A stretch of 64,000 nt of DNA from Terriglobia bacterium (GTDB lineage: Bacteria > Acidobacteriota > Terriglobia > Terriglobales > Acidobacteriaceae), in contig JAIQFO010000001.1 of the NCBI GenBank assembly GCA_020073215.1, forward strand, positions 1 to 64,000, in the 5' to 3' direction. Position numbers and translations under genes: made by a program. Below the pieces are notes generated by a model. The model saw nothing but the letters and a program-made list of their open reading frames with translations. It searched no databases and was not told the origin of the DNA. Below are positions 27,229-36,008 of this stretch, piece by piece (within the stretch, counting starts at the first letter, position 1; every line of letters starts with the position of its first letter).

Positions 27229-28551
27229 CTAGGATATCTCCAGCCTTAACTGATCGCTGACGCTTTCCCGCCGACGAATGAGTCCGGCTTTCGCGCCATC
27301 CACCAGCACCTCCGCCACCCGGCCACGCGTGTTGTAGTTCGATCCGAGTACCGCGCCGTACGCACCCACATCTAGAATGGCCAGCAGATCTCCCTCGCTG
27401 ACCAGGGGGAGCTTTCGGTCGCGCGCAAAAAAGTCGCCGGTCTCACAGATCGGGCCGACCACATCGGTAACTTCCGTTTCGCGGGACGCGCGACTTACCG
27501 GAACAATCTCGTGATACGCGCCATACAGAGAAGGACGCACCAGATCGTTCATCGCCGCATCGACAATCAGAAAGCGTTTGTGATTATTCGTCTTCCGGTA
27601 GAGGACGCGTGTCAGCAAAACGCCTGCCGGTCCCACGATGGCACGTCCCGGTTCGAGCAGCAAATGCAGATTCAATCCGCGCACCGGACTCAGTACCGCC
27701 CTCGCGTATGCCGTAATCTGTTTCTCGAAATTTTCCTGCGTCGCCTCATAGGAAATTCCCAGGCCGCCGCCGGCGTCGACATAGCGAATGTCGTGGCCCT
27801 GCTTACGCAGCACGCGAACCAGGTCCGCCACGCGTTCGAGCGCCTCCTGGAAGGACCCGACATCGGTGATCTGCGATCCGATGTGGACGCTGACTCCGGC
27901 CACTTTCAGATAAGGCTGCTTCGCGGCCAGCGCGTAGAGCGTCCGTGCTTCCGGGATCGGCACGCCGAACTTGTGCTGATGAAGTCCGGTCGAAATATAC
28001 GGATGCGTTTTTGCCGAGACATCGGGATTGACCCGCACCGCGACTGCTGCTGGTTTCTTCAATCGTCTCGCGGTTGCGGAAAGCACGTATAGTTCCGAAG
28101 CGCTTTCAATGTTGAACAGCAATATGCCAGAACGCAGCGCAAGTTCCATCTCCGCCGCGGTCTTGCCCACGCCGGAGAACACGACCTTGTCCGCGGCCTT
28201 CGGGCTTGCCCGCAGAACTCGTTGCAGTTCTCCGCCGGACACCACGTCGAAGCCCGCTCCCTCGCCAGCCACCAGTCGCAGAATCCCGAGCGTCGAATTG
28301 GCTTTAACCGAATAGCACAGCGTGTGCGGAATGGACCGAAACGCGTGAGCGAAGGCATTCAATCGCGCGCGGATCATCGCCGCCGAATAAACGTACAGCG
28401 GAGTTCCGTGGCGCGTGGCAAGGATTTTGAGCGGCACCGCTTCGCAGTAGAGGTCTTCGCGAGATGGTTTGGCGGCGCCCTTTCCCGAAGTCGCGCCATG
28501 ATACCCAAACGCGGGCGGCCGTAACGCAGGGGATGGGCGCGGGCGCCTCAC
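27229..28551 (-). CDS. lysA: Diaminopimelate decarboxylase
   Basis: A PLP-dependent group IV decarboxylase (440 residues) catalysing the last step of lysine synthesis. The PLP Lys is in LCYSVKANS. HKFGV, SVHIGSQITD, DAGGGLGISY, LEPGRAIVG and the C-terminal CETGDFF and GAYGAVLGSNYN motifs, with their partner Cys, are all present. I set the start at GTG 28551, which overlaps the stop of the upstream phosphatase (GTGA). The region further upstream reads as Arg-rich shadow of that gene and does not look like protein. Coupling of lysine synthesis to a GAF/PP2C gene is unusual. Confidence 0.93.
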   Translation of the reverse strand: MRRPRPSPALRPPAFGYHGATSGKGAAKPSREDLYCEAVPLKILATRHGTPLYVYSAAMIRARLNAFAHAFRSIPHTLCYSVKANSTLGILRLVAGEGAGFDVVSGGELQRVLRASPKAADKVVFSGVGKTAAEMELALRSGILLFNIESASELYVLSATARRLKKPAAVAVRVNPDVSAKTHPYISTGLHQHKFGVPIPEARTLYALAAKQPYLKVAGVSVHIGSQITDVGSFQEALERVADLVRVLRKQGHDIRYVDAGGGLGISYEATQENFEKQITAYARAVLSPVRGLNLHLLLEPGRAIVGPAGVLLTRVLYRKTNNHKRFLIVDAAMNDLVRPSLYGAYHEIVPVSRASRETEVTDVVGPICETGDFFARDRKLPLVSEGDLLAILDVGAYGAVLGSNYNTRGRVAEVLVDGAKAGLIRRRESVSDQLRLEIS

Positions 28552-30362
28552 TTGCGTTTGCCCGGGCCGGATTTTACTTTGATGGCGACCACCGTTTGAT
28601 CGTCGAACGTATCCACGCCCGCGGCGTGCTCGGTTACCGCTTTGAAGATCTCGTCTACCACGCAACCCGCCGACTTGTTGGCGCAGCCGGCAACGATCGC
28701 GGCCACACGCTCTGGCCCGAAAGAGTGGCCGTCCCGGTTGCGGGCGTCGAGAATACCGTCGCTGTAGAACACGAACAGATCGCCAGGCTTGGCCTTGAAG
28801 GTGAATTCGTCGTAATCGGCTTCGTCGAACAGTCCGAGCGGCAAGCCGGTGGCGTCGATGAACTCGATCTTGCCATCATGACTGTAAATGGGCCGCGGCA
28901 AGCCGGAATTCGCCACCAACAGCGTCCGCCGCTCGTCGTCCCACACGGCGTAAATGATGGAAACGAACTGGGCCGCGATCCGGCGTTCCGCGAGCGACAG
29001 ATTCACGGCCGAGAGCATCTCGGCCGGGCCCGGCTCAATCGGAGCATGAGAGCGCAGAATGCCGCTGACCAGCGCGGCATAAATCGCCGCCGGCGCGCCT
29101 TTGCCGCTTACATCGCCCACCGCGATCCCCAACCTCGACAGCGAATAGTGAACGAAGTCGTAGAGATCGCCGCCGATGGCGCGGGCGGGAAGAAACTTCG
29201 CTTCGACTTCGAGATGCTGCATTTTGGGAAGCGAATGCGGCAACAGGCGAAACTGCAGTTCGCGCGCCAACGCCAGATCGCGTTCCAGCCGCCGCTCCTG
29301 CCGCGCGATGTGCTCGTAGAGGCGGGCGTTTTCAATGGCGATGGCCACCTGCGCCGCGAGCGTGGTCAGAGTGCGCTTGTGATCCTCGGTGAAATAGCCG
29401 CGGCGCGTGTGCTCGAGATCGAGGACTCCGATGACCTTTTCCTGGTAGATCAGCGGAACCGCCAGCTCCGAGCGCGTCTCCGGATTCACGGCGATATAGC
29501 GCTCACTCTTGGCGACGTCCGGCACCAGAACCGCTTCCTTGGCCTGCGCCGCGTACCCCACCACTCCCCGGCCCATGGGGATATCGTGCTTCAGGTGCAG
29601 GCGTTCCTCGAAGCGTTGCGAGAACCGGTGGCGCAGGGTTTCGCCGTTCGGATCGAGCAGAAGAATGCTGAACATCTGGTAGTCGATCAGCCGTTTGAGC
29701 AATTCGGCGATGCGCTTGAGCAGTTCGTCGAGGTTCAGGATTGACGTCAGTTCGCGGGCAATTTCGTTCAGCAGAAGCAGCGTGCGGGCCTGGCGCGTGG
29801 TGCGCGTGTGCAGGCGAGCGTTCTCTATGCCCACCGCCATACGCGACGCGATCAACGTCAGCAGACGTTTGTGCTCTTCGGTGAAGTAACCCTTTTCGCG
29901 CGCCTCAATGTCGATCACGCCAATCACCCGGTTCTTGACAATCAGCGGGATGGCCAGTTCCGAGTGCACGTTGGGCAGGGCCTCAATGTAGAAATCTTCC
30001 TGCGTGGCATCGGCGACCAGCACGGCTTGCCGGGTTTGCGCCGCGCGTCCGGTTACGCCCTGACCCACTTTCATGCGCAAGCGGTCGGCGACTTCCTGGG
30101 GATATCCCACGTGGAAACGGACGTACAATTCCTGGCGCTGTTCGTTGAGCAACAGGATCGCGAAAATTTCGTAGTCAATGACCTTGCGGACCAGTTCCGC
30201 CACGCGCCGCAGCGTGGTTTCCAGGTCGAGCGTGGTGTTGACCACGTCGGCCACTTCGAGCAGGAGGGGTTCCACCTCGGAAAGGCGTTCAGTTTGCGAG
30301 GCGGTTGTTTTCACAGGCTTCATGATAGCAGGCGGTCGCAGCGGCTCTTCCCACGCACTCAT
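28548..30362 (-). CDS. GAF-GAF-PP2C (SpoIIE/RsbU-type) serine phosphatase
   Basis: A protein of about 604 residues with two GAF sensor domains (roughly residues 45-190 and 215-360), a coiled linker (HIARQERRLERDLALARELQ) and a PP2C domain. PP2C metal-binding motifs are AIGGDLYDFV, GDVSGKGAPAA and FYSDGILDARN. Such proteins dephosphorylate anti-anti-sigma factors in partner-switching stress circuits. Start ATG 30362 adjoins an AT-rich repeat; ATG 30323 is a plausible shorter start. No anti-sigma partner is encoded in the window, so the target is unknown. Confidence 0.9.
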   Translation of the reverse strand: MSAWEEPLRPPAIMKPVKTTASQTERLSEVEPLLLEVADVVNTTLDLETTLRRVAELVRKVIDYEIFAILLLNEQRQELYVRFHVGYPQEVADRLRMKVGQGVTGRAAQTRQAVLVADATQEDFYIEALPNVHSELAIPLIVKNRVIGVIDIEAREKGYFTEEHKRLLTLIASRMAVGIENARLHTRTTRQARTLLLLNEIARELTSILNLDELLKRIAELLKRLIDYQMFSILLLDPNGETLRHRFSQRFEERLHLKHDIPMGRGVVGYAAQAKEAVLVPDVAKSERYIAVNPETRSELAVPLIYQEKVIGVLDLEHTRRGYFTEDHKRTLTTLAAQVAIAIENARLYEHIARQERRLERDLALARELQFRLLPHSLPKMQHLEVEAKFLPARAIGGDLYDFVHYSLSRLGIAVGDVSGKGAPAAIYAALVSGILRSHAPIEPGPAEMLSAVNLSLAERRIAAQFVSIIYAVWDDERRTLLVANSGLPRPIYSHDGKIEFIDATGLPLGLFDEADYDEFTFKAKPGDLFVFYSDGILDARNRDGHSFGPERVAAIVAGCANKSAGCVVDEIFKAVTEHAAGVDTFDDQTVVAIKVKSGPGKRK

Positions 30363-30450
30363 TTGTAATTTGTGATTTGTAATTGGCAATTTGAAAATCG
30401 AAGGCCCGCGTTTTCACAATTGCCAATTACAAATCACCAATTACAAATTT
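30363..30450. repeat. AT-rich inverted repeat (TTTGTAATTGG family), copy 1
   Basis: AATTTGTGATTTGTAATTGGCAATTTG-type units on the left and CAATTGCCAATTACAAATCACC and AATTACAAATT units on the right face each other between the phosphatase start and the hpt stop. Its A/T richness stands out strongly from the genes. The right end includes the hpt stop region. Related copies lie at 53074-53185 and 55944-56009. Confidence 0.7.
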
Positions 30451-30998
30451 TCCAGCACGCAGATATCGGGGAGATTGCGATATTTTTCCGCGTAGTCCAG
30501 GCCGTAGCCGACCACGTAGGCATCGGGAATCGTGAAGCCAATGTATTGCGCCTGGATCGGCTGCTTGCGGCGGGAGGGCTTGTCCAACAAGGCGGCAATA
30601 CGCAGCGAACGCGGCTGATGCGCCTCGACGAGTTTCGAAATGTAGTTCAGGGTCAGGCCGGTGTCGAGGATGTCTTCAACTAGAATCACGTTCCGGTCGG
30701 CCAGCGATTGATCCATATCTTTGGTCAGACGCACCTCGCCCAGCGAGTCCCACGCCGCGTGGCCCGCTGGATCTTCTTTGGCGGTGGGACGGTTTCCGTA
30801 ACTGGAAACTCCAATAAAGTCGAAGGTGGCGTCGAGCGGAACCTGGCGTGCGAGATCGCTCAGGAAGACGGCCGCGCCCTTGAGAACCCCGACGAAGATA
30901 ATCGATTGGCCGCGAAAATCGCGCGCAATTTCCGCACCCATTTCGGCCACCCGCTTGGCAATCGTTTCTCGTGACAGCAATACTTTGAGGTTGGGCAT
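30441..30998 (-). CDS. hpt: Hypoxanthine phosphoribosyltransferase
   Basis: A 185-residue purine salvage enzyme converting hypoxanthine and guanine to nucleotides with PRPP. It has the PRPP loop VILVEDILDTGLTL, the flexible-loop region around SSYGN, GVLKGAAVFLSDL, and the C-terminal PDAYVVGYGLDYAEKYR purine-binding block. The start at 30998 is chosen; ATG 31010 overlaps a TAAAAT -10-like hexamer (31009-31014) and is less likely. The C-terminal codons run into an AT-rich repeat. Confidence 0.94.
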   Translation of the reverse strand: MPNLKVLLSRETIAKRVAEMGAEIARDFRGQSIIFVGVLKGAAVFLSDLARQVPLDATFDFIGVSSYGNRPTAKEDPAGHAAWDSLGEVRLTKDMDQSLADRNVILVEDILDTGLTLNYISKLVEAHQPRSLRIAALLDKPSRRKQPIQAQYIGFTIPDAYVVGYGLDYAEKYRNLPDICVLENL

Positions 30999-31067
30999 TG
31001 GAGCCACCATTTTACACACGAGTGGGGTCGGCACACGGCTGTTCTGTAATGACGGCGCTGTCTTACA

Positions 31068-31634
31068 ATGGACGACGTGACTGAGAGCCCGAAACGCGCG
31101 CTATTGGTGATTGATGTCCAGAATGAATACTTCACGGGCAAGCTTCCCGTTACCTATCCGGCAGGGAGCCTGGCGAACGTTCTGCGTGCCATGGATGCGG
31201 CGCGCGCGCGCGGAGTGCCCGTGGTTGCAATTCAACATGCGTCGCCGCAGGCCGATGCCGCCGTTTTCCGTAAAGGGAGCAAGGAATGGGAACTGCACGC
31301 GGAACTGGCGTCGCGACCGCATGATGTTCTGATCCACAAATCACTGCCTGGGAGTTTTACCGGCACGAATCTTGAAGCGTGGCTGCGCGAGCGCGGGGTT
31401 GGAACGGTTGTGATTGCAGGCTACATGACCCAGATGTGCTGCGACACGACTGCGCGGCAAGCAGTTCACCTTGGCTTCGAAGTCGAGTTTCTTTCCGACG
31501 GAACCGGCACACTAGCCGTCAAGAACGCCGCGGGAATGGTCTCGGACGAGGAGTTACATCGAGCGATTCTGGTCACGCAGCAAATGCGGTTCAGCCGCGT
31601 TATGAAGACGGACGAGTGGATCGAACAACTGTGA
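31068..31634 (+). CDS. Isochorismatase-family cysteine hydrolase
   Basis: A cytoplasmic hydrolase of 185-188 residues in the isochorismatase/nicotinamidase-like group. It has the catalytic Asp in [11 protein letters not shown], a conserved Lys in HKSLPGSF, the cis-peptide/catalytic Cys region [17 protein letters not shown], and the terminal SDGTGT. The substrate is not predictable. A TACAAT hexamer at 31064-31069 overlaps ATG 31068, so GTG 31077, seven bases after the hexamer, may be the real start of a leaderless message. It is divergent from hpt. Confidence 0.9.
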   Translation: MDDVTESPKRALLVIDVQNEYFTGKLPVTYPAGSLANVLRAMDAARARGVPVVAIQHASPQADAAVFRKGSKEWELHAELASRPHDVLIHKSLPGSFTGTNLEAWLRERGVGTVVIAGYMTQMCCDTTARQAVHLGFEVEFLSDGTGTLAVKNAAGMVSDEELHRAILVTQQMRFSRVMKTDEWIEQL

Positions 31635-31738
31635 ACCGGTGAGCACGACATTAGTCGCCCGCCGCTGAAGAATCAAGCGAGCCTTGGTGCGGCCCGCCTG
31701 ACTCAACCAGCTCTTTCAGCACCACCATCCGAACCAGC

Positions 31739-32308
31739 TTAGATAGTAGCGGTGACAGTGATGGTGGTGGTGGTTCCGTTCGCGGGCACGTGCATGCTCG
31801 AGAGCGAGTGACTATTCAAACGGCTCGGCAAGGGGGGATTCGAGGTCGAAGCCGGCACCTCGATCCCGTAATCCGGGTACACCAAGTCGGTGGCTCCGTT
31901 AGCCAGAGACCAGGAATATGGGATGGTCACCGTACAGGTTGCGGTGGAACCGCTTCGTATCGCGGCTACCGTAGCTCCTTCCTCCCAATCCCCGGTTACA
32001 ACGAAGGTAGTCGGGTTCACGTCGGCGAGACTGAGGCCAGCTGCACAGCCAATGGTGTCGGTGCCCAGGTTGGTGGACTTGACGGTGATCGTGATCTTGA
32101 ACACGAACGTGCCGCCAAACGTGGTTAGCGCAGCCTGACCCACGTCCGGGTTGTCTTCGATGGCGTTGGGCGTGGGTCTTACCGTGCCGTTATTGAAATG
32201 CCCTGGCAGCGCTCGATTCTGCGTCCGGAGCTGTCCCCAGGCAGATGGAACTAACAGGGCGAAGCAGATGCAAACAAAGATCACCCCCAAGATTTGGTTG
32301 CGATTCAT
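31739..32308 (-). CDS. Secreted hypothetical protein, beta-rich
   Basis: A 189-residue protein with a clear signal peptide (GVIFVCICFALLVPSAWGQ). The mature part is Gly/Thr/Ser-rich and apparently all-beta, with repeated VKSTNLG, VVTGDWEEGATVA and TTTTITVTATI strands and two Cys (GCAAG, TATCTV) that could form a disulfide. It resembles secreted Ig-like or immunogenic-repeat domains, but I cannot name a family. AAGGAG seven bases before ATG 32308 fixes the start. It is flanked by gaps on both sides and appears monocistronic. Confidence 0.72.
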   Translation of the reverse strand: MNRNQILGVIFVCICFALLVPSAWGQLRTQNRALPGHFNNGTVRPTPNAIEDNPDVGQAALTTFGGTFVFKITITVKSTNLGTDTIGCAAGLSLADVNPTTFVVTGDWEEGATVAAIRSGSTATCTVTIPYSWSLANGATDLVYPDYGIEVPASTSNPPLPSRLNSHSLSSMHVPANGTTTTITVTATI

Positions 32309-32602
32309 AGAACTCTCCTTCGAAATTTTGTAATTTGCTTGAGCGGGGAAGGGCACACGGTCCGAGCCCCACATCTCCCGAACCGAAAAGCGAAAACATT
32401 CTACACCCGTTTTGCTTTCGGGGAGGTTGCGGCATCATTTTTCATGTCAGCGTGCCCTGATTCGAGTCCTTCCGCCTCCCCGATCGGAGAGGCTCGATGA
32501 AGTGGACATTCACACTCGCGTGGGGACGAACAGCGTTGCTCGCCCCACCAATCTTGGATTCGCTATAGAATGCTAATTCCCGGGTTAGTCATGGAGGATG
32601 TC

Positions 32603-33304
32603 GTGAATCTTCAAGGAATCCAACTTACATGGCTCGGCCACGCTACGTTCCGCATCCAGACGCCGGAAGGGAAGACCCTCTACGTTGATCCGTGGATTGC
32701 CGGCAACCCCAGATGTCCGGAGGGTGAGAAGAACGTAAAGAAAGCCGACGCGCTGATATGTACTCACGGGCATGGCGATCACATTGGGGATGCGGTCGAG
32801 GTGGGCAAGAAGTGCAATCCGGTCGCCGTGGGTATCTACGAACTCTGTTTGTGGCTGCAGAAAAAAGGCGTCCAACAGATCGCACCCATGAATAAGGGCG
32901 GCACGCAAACGGTCGCAGGAGTGAAGATCACCATGGTTCACGCGGTGCATTCCTGCGGAATTCAGGATGGCGACCAGATCGTTTATGGCGGTGAAGCCTG
33001 CGGCTACGTGCTCGAGTTCTCCAATGGAGTCAAGCTCTACCACGCGGGCGATACCAACGTCTTCAGCGATATGGCCATCATCCGTGACCTCTACGCGCCG
33101 AAGATTGTGATGTTGCCGATTGGCGACTGTTTCACCATGTCGCCGCGCGAGGCTGCCTATGCCTGCAAGTTGCTGCAGCCGGAAACGGTCATCCCTATGC
33201 ATTTCGGCACGTTTCCGCAACTGACGGGAACGCCCGGCCAGTTGCAGAAACTTGTGCCGGACATAGAAGTGCTGGAAATGAAACCGGGGCAGACCATTTC
33301 GTGA
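32603..33304 (+). CDS. Metal-dependent hydrolase, UPF0173 (metallo-beta-lactamase fold)
   Basis: A 233-residue hydrolase of the MBL fold. It has TWLGHATFRI, the metal motif THGHGDHIGD, HSCGI, the Asp in YHAGDTN, and MHFGTFPQL with the last His. All match UPF0173 proteins of about 225-240 residues. GTG 32603 is the preferred start because GGAGG lies five bases before it; ATG 32570 and 32591 are in frame upstream. A TATAGA/TAGAAT element (32564-32571) could be the -10. The physiological substrate is unknown. Confidence 0.9.
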   Translation: MNLQGIQLTWLGHATFRIQTPEGKTLYVDPWIAGNPRCPEGEKNVKKADALICTHGHGDHIGDAVEVGKKCNPVAVGIYELCLWLQKKGVQQIAPMNKGGTQTVAGVKITMVHAVHSCGIQDGDQIVYGGEACGYVLEFSNGVKLYHAGDTNVFSDMAIIRDLYAPKIVMLPIGDCFTMSPREAAYACKLLQPETVIPMHFGTFPQLTGTPGQLQKLVPDIEVLEMKPGQTIS

Positions 33305-33367
33305 ACTATTTTCATGAGTGCTCGGGCGCGGCTATTCGCAGAGTTTTGCAACACTAAGGAGGTGAGC

Positions 33368-33988
33368 ATGTTACAAAAGGCAGCCTCGGCAACCGAATCA
33401 GCCAAGCAAAGCGGCTTGTGGGACATCATTCCATCGATTCTTTGGGTAGTTCTTGCTCTTGTCGCCCTCGTTGCCTTTCGGAAGGAGATTCAATCGTTGC
33501 TCCAAAACTTTTCCTGGAGATTGCGGACAGGCGCAGCCTTGAAGCTGTTCTCAATCGAACTTGGCCAGAGCTACGTCTCCCCCTCTATCGACGCCGGTAA
33601 GAACGAGACAGCCCTTGTGCATCGAGCCGACGAGAACGGGGAGCGGTGGCGAGAGCGAGAGCAGTATTACAAACCGAATCGAAATATTCATCTCGTCCAC
33701 CGGCTGGCTCCATCCAATGAACCCGGCATGTTATACGATATCCAACTCTATGTGGTAGCCCACAAAGACGCCACTCTCTCGAACCTGAGCAAGGTCGAAT
33801 ACTACTTCGGCCGGCACTGGGGTAACCAGATCTTCACCTCCATTGACCGCGCGCGAGGTTTTCCGATAACGACATCTGCTTATGGAGCCTTTATGTGCAC
33901 AGCCAAGCTTTATTTTTCAGACGGAGAGCGTGTAATGATCAACCGCTATGTTGATTTTGAGATGGGAGCGATCGGTACCAAACTCTAA
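33368..33988 (+). CDS. Transmembrane protein with a probable prokaryotic YEATS (pYEATS) domain
   Basis: A 206-residue protein with one helix at residues 18-36 (WDIIPSILWVVLALVALVAF) and a short basic linker. The C-terminal domain of about 100 residues looks like pYEATS: a beta strand YDIQLYVVAHKDATLSNLSKV, then EYYFGRHWGN, a central loop, and AKLYFSDGERVMINRYVDFE. AAGGAGGTGAG before the ATG is an excellent ribosome-binding site. pYEATS domains have been linked in comparative genomics to membrane-associated signalling and conflict systems. Here the gene stands alone between a UPF0173 hydrolase and an O-methyltransferase. Domain identity is by strand pattern and needs a profile search. Confidence 0.6.
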   Translation: MLQKAASATESAKQSGLWDIIPSILWVVLALVALVAFRKEIQSLLQNFSWRLRTGAALKLFSIELGQSYVSPSIDAGKNETALVHRADENGERWREREQYYKPNRNIHLVHRLAPSNEPGMLYDIQLYVVAHKDATLSNLSKVEYYFGRHWGNQIFTSIDRARGFPITTSAYGAFMCTAKLYFSDGERVMINRYVDFEMGAIGTKL

Positions 33989-34005
33989 ATCGGCGAAGGA
34001 GCACC

Positions 34006-34668
34006 ATGAGCAATCAACCCGCGAACCCCGGCTGGCGCATGGGCGGAATTACAGTTCCGGAAGTCGAAGACTACCTGTACGCCATGCTGCCGCCACGCGA
34101 CGAAGTTCTCGCCGAAATGGAAGTTGACGCCGCCAAAAACGGCTATGCCATCGTCGGCCCCGCTGTGGCTCGCGTGCTCTATCAACTGGCGGCCATCAGC
34201 GGTGCGAAGAAGGTCTTCGAAATGGGGTCGGCCATCGGCTATTCCACTATCTGGTGGGCGCGTGCGGTGGGCGATGGCGGACGCGTGGTCTACACCGATG
34301 GCGACCGCAAGAACGCCGACAAAGCCCGCCGCTACTTCGAGCGTGCCGGTGTGAGCCGGCGCATCACGATTCGGGTAGGCGACGCGCTCGAAATTCTTTC
34401 CGAGGAGAAAGAATCTTACGACATCATCTTCAACGACGTCGATAAGATCGACTACCCGCGCGTCTTCCGTCTAGCGCTCCCGCGGCTGAAAAGGGGTGGC
34501 CTTTTTATCACCGACAACGTTCTCTGGAGCGGCAAACTGGGTAAGCCCAACCCCGACGCCCAAACCAAAGCCATTCTCCAATTCAATAAACTCATCTGCG
34601 AGTCGCAAGATCTGTTTACGACGATCCTGCCCATCCGCGACGGAGTTTCCGTCTGCGTGAAGAAGTAG
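34006..34668 (+). CDS. O-methyltransferase, SAM-dependent (caffeoyl-CoA/catechol type)
   Basis: A 220-residue class I methyltransferase of the O-methyltransferase family 3. SAM motifs are KKVFEMGSAIGYSTIWWA, VVYTDGDRKNADKARRYF and GDALEIL. The metal-site Asp is in IIFNDVDKIDYP, and TDNVLWSGKL is the family's active-site motif. GAAGGAG eight bases before ATG. The acceptor is probably a catechol-like small molecule, which cannot be identified. It directly follows the pYEATS gene with a 17-base gap and may be co-transcribed. Confidence 0.92.
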   Translation: MSNQPANPGWRMGGITVPEVEDYLYAMLPPRDEVLAEMEVDAAKNGYAIVGPAVARVLYQLAAISGAKKVFEMGSAIGYSTIWWARAVGDGGRVVYTDGDRKNADKARRYFERAGVSRRITIRVGDALEILSEEKESYDIIFNDVDKIDYPRVFRLALPRLKRGGLFITDNVLWSGKLGKPNPDAQTKAILQFNKLICESQDLFTTILPIRDGVSVCVKK

Positions 34669-34729
34669 AGAGTCGGGCAGGCCGAGTTGGGAGGGCGCGG
34701 TGCTAGAATTGTGGGTTTCCACCACCGCG

Positions 34730-35818
34730 ATGAAGACCCCGATAGCTTCGCCCGTTGAACAGATTCCTGAAACCCTGCCCCGCACGCAAGCTCATGCGCG
34801 GCCCGACTCCTCCAGCGATGTCCTGGTAGTAGGGGCTGGCCCTACCGGCCTGGCCTGCGCCATCGAGGCGCAGAAGGCGGGCTTCAAGGCCCTCATCATC
34901 GACAAGGGATGCCTGGTCAATTCCATCTATCACTATCCCAGTAACCTGGTGTTCTTCACTACTCCGGAGCTGCTCGAAATTGGCGATATACCTTTCACCA
35001 CATCGCTGCCGAAGCCCACGCGCAACGAAGCGCTCGAATATTACCGGCGCGTCGCCGAACATTATCACCTGCACGTCCGGCAGTACGAGTGGGTAAAGAC
35101 GATTACGGGCGGCAACCTTAAGTTCCGGGTCACCACCACCGACCGGCACAGCGCCATTCACGACTACCGCGCGCGCAAGATCGTGGTCGCCACCGGCTAC
35201 TACGATCTACCGAACCCCGTCGGCATCCCGGGCGAAGATCTGGACAAAGTCTTTCATTACTATCGGGAACCGCATCCTTATTACGACGCCGACGTGGTGG
35301 TCATCGGCGGCAAGAATTCAGCGGCCGAGGCGGCATTGGATTTGTGGCGGCACGGGGCGCGGGTCACGCTCGTGCATCGCGGGCCGCAGATGCACCACCA
35401 CGTGAAGTATTGGGTGCGGCCCGATATTGAAAACCGCATTAAGGCTGGCGAAATCGTCGCGCGTTTCAACAGCACGGTGCAGGAAATCGGCGCCGACTTC
35501 GTGGTGCTGCAAACTCCCTCCGGGCCGCAGCGCCTGAAAAACGACTTTGTATTCGCGCTCACCGGATACCATCCCGACTACGACTTCCTGCGCAGCGTGG
35601 GCATCGAACTCTCTGACGAACAGATGCGCCCCGTCTGCGATCCGGAGAATCTGGAATCGAATATTCCGGGGATCTACGTCGCGGGAGTGATCGTGGCCGG
35701 CTCGCGGACAAACGAGATCTTCATTGAAAATGGGCGTTTCCACGGCAAGCTGATCGCCGCCCACCTGAGCGAGAAACTGGGCGGCGGGAATCCGAACTAT
35801 CCGCTGGACGCGACGTAA
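34730..35818 (+). CDS. ypdA: YpdA family bacillithiol-disulfide reductase-like flavoprotein
   Basis: A 362-residue FAD/NAD(P)H oxidoreductase. The FAD motif is VLVVGAGPTGLACAIEA and the NADPH motif is VVVIGGKNSAAEAALDLW. YYREPHPYY, FALTGYHPDYDFL and YVAGVIVAGSRTNEIFIENG are YpdA signatures. YpdA reduces bacillithiol disulfide without a CxxC redox pair, and none is present here. ATG 34730 is preferred over GTG 34700. No bacillithiol synthesis gene is in the window, so the thiol partner is inferred. Confidence 0.9.
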   Translation: MKTPIASPVEQIPETLPRTQAHARPDSSSDVLVVGAGPTGLACAIEAQKAGFKALIIDKGCLVNSIYHYPSNLVFFTTPELLEIGDIPFTTSLPKPTRNEALEYYRRVAEHYHLHVRQYEWVKTITGGNLKFRVTTTDRHSAIHDYRARKIVVATGYYDLPNPVGIPGEDLDKVFHYYREPHPYYDADVVVIGGKNSAAEAALDLWRHGARVTLVHRGPQMHHHVKYWVRPDIENRIKAGEIVARFNSTVQEIGADFVVLQTPSGPQRLKNDFVFALTGYHPDYDFLRSVGIELSDEQMRPVCDPENLESNIPGIYVAGVIVAGSRTNEIFIENGRFHGKLIAAHLSEKLGGGNPNYPLDAT

Positions 35819-36008
35819 CGTCTGGTTAAGTCTTTTGGGGTCCTCCGTGAACCCCGTGTACCCTCACCGGGCAGGGATTTCATAGCAGCAGGCAGAATGG
35901 GAAGTGCAAGACCGTTCTCACGGAAAGGGAAATCACGACTTTTCAATGGATTAGCCGTGACAATCGCTGGCATGTCAGTTGCTTCAAGTCATACCCAGGA
36001 GAACTCCC

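Noticed and set aside
26863..27249. Alternative plus frame overlapping the membrane protein at 26723-27199
   Set aside because: The 26723 frame has the coherent membrane protein and a natural-looking tail; the alternative lacks a start signal and motifs.
28464..29744. Plus-strand frame of more than 400 codons opposite the PP2C phosphatase
   Set aside because: Antisense to clearly conserved PP2C and GAF motifs; no protein motif of its own.
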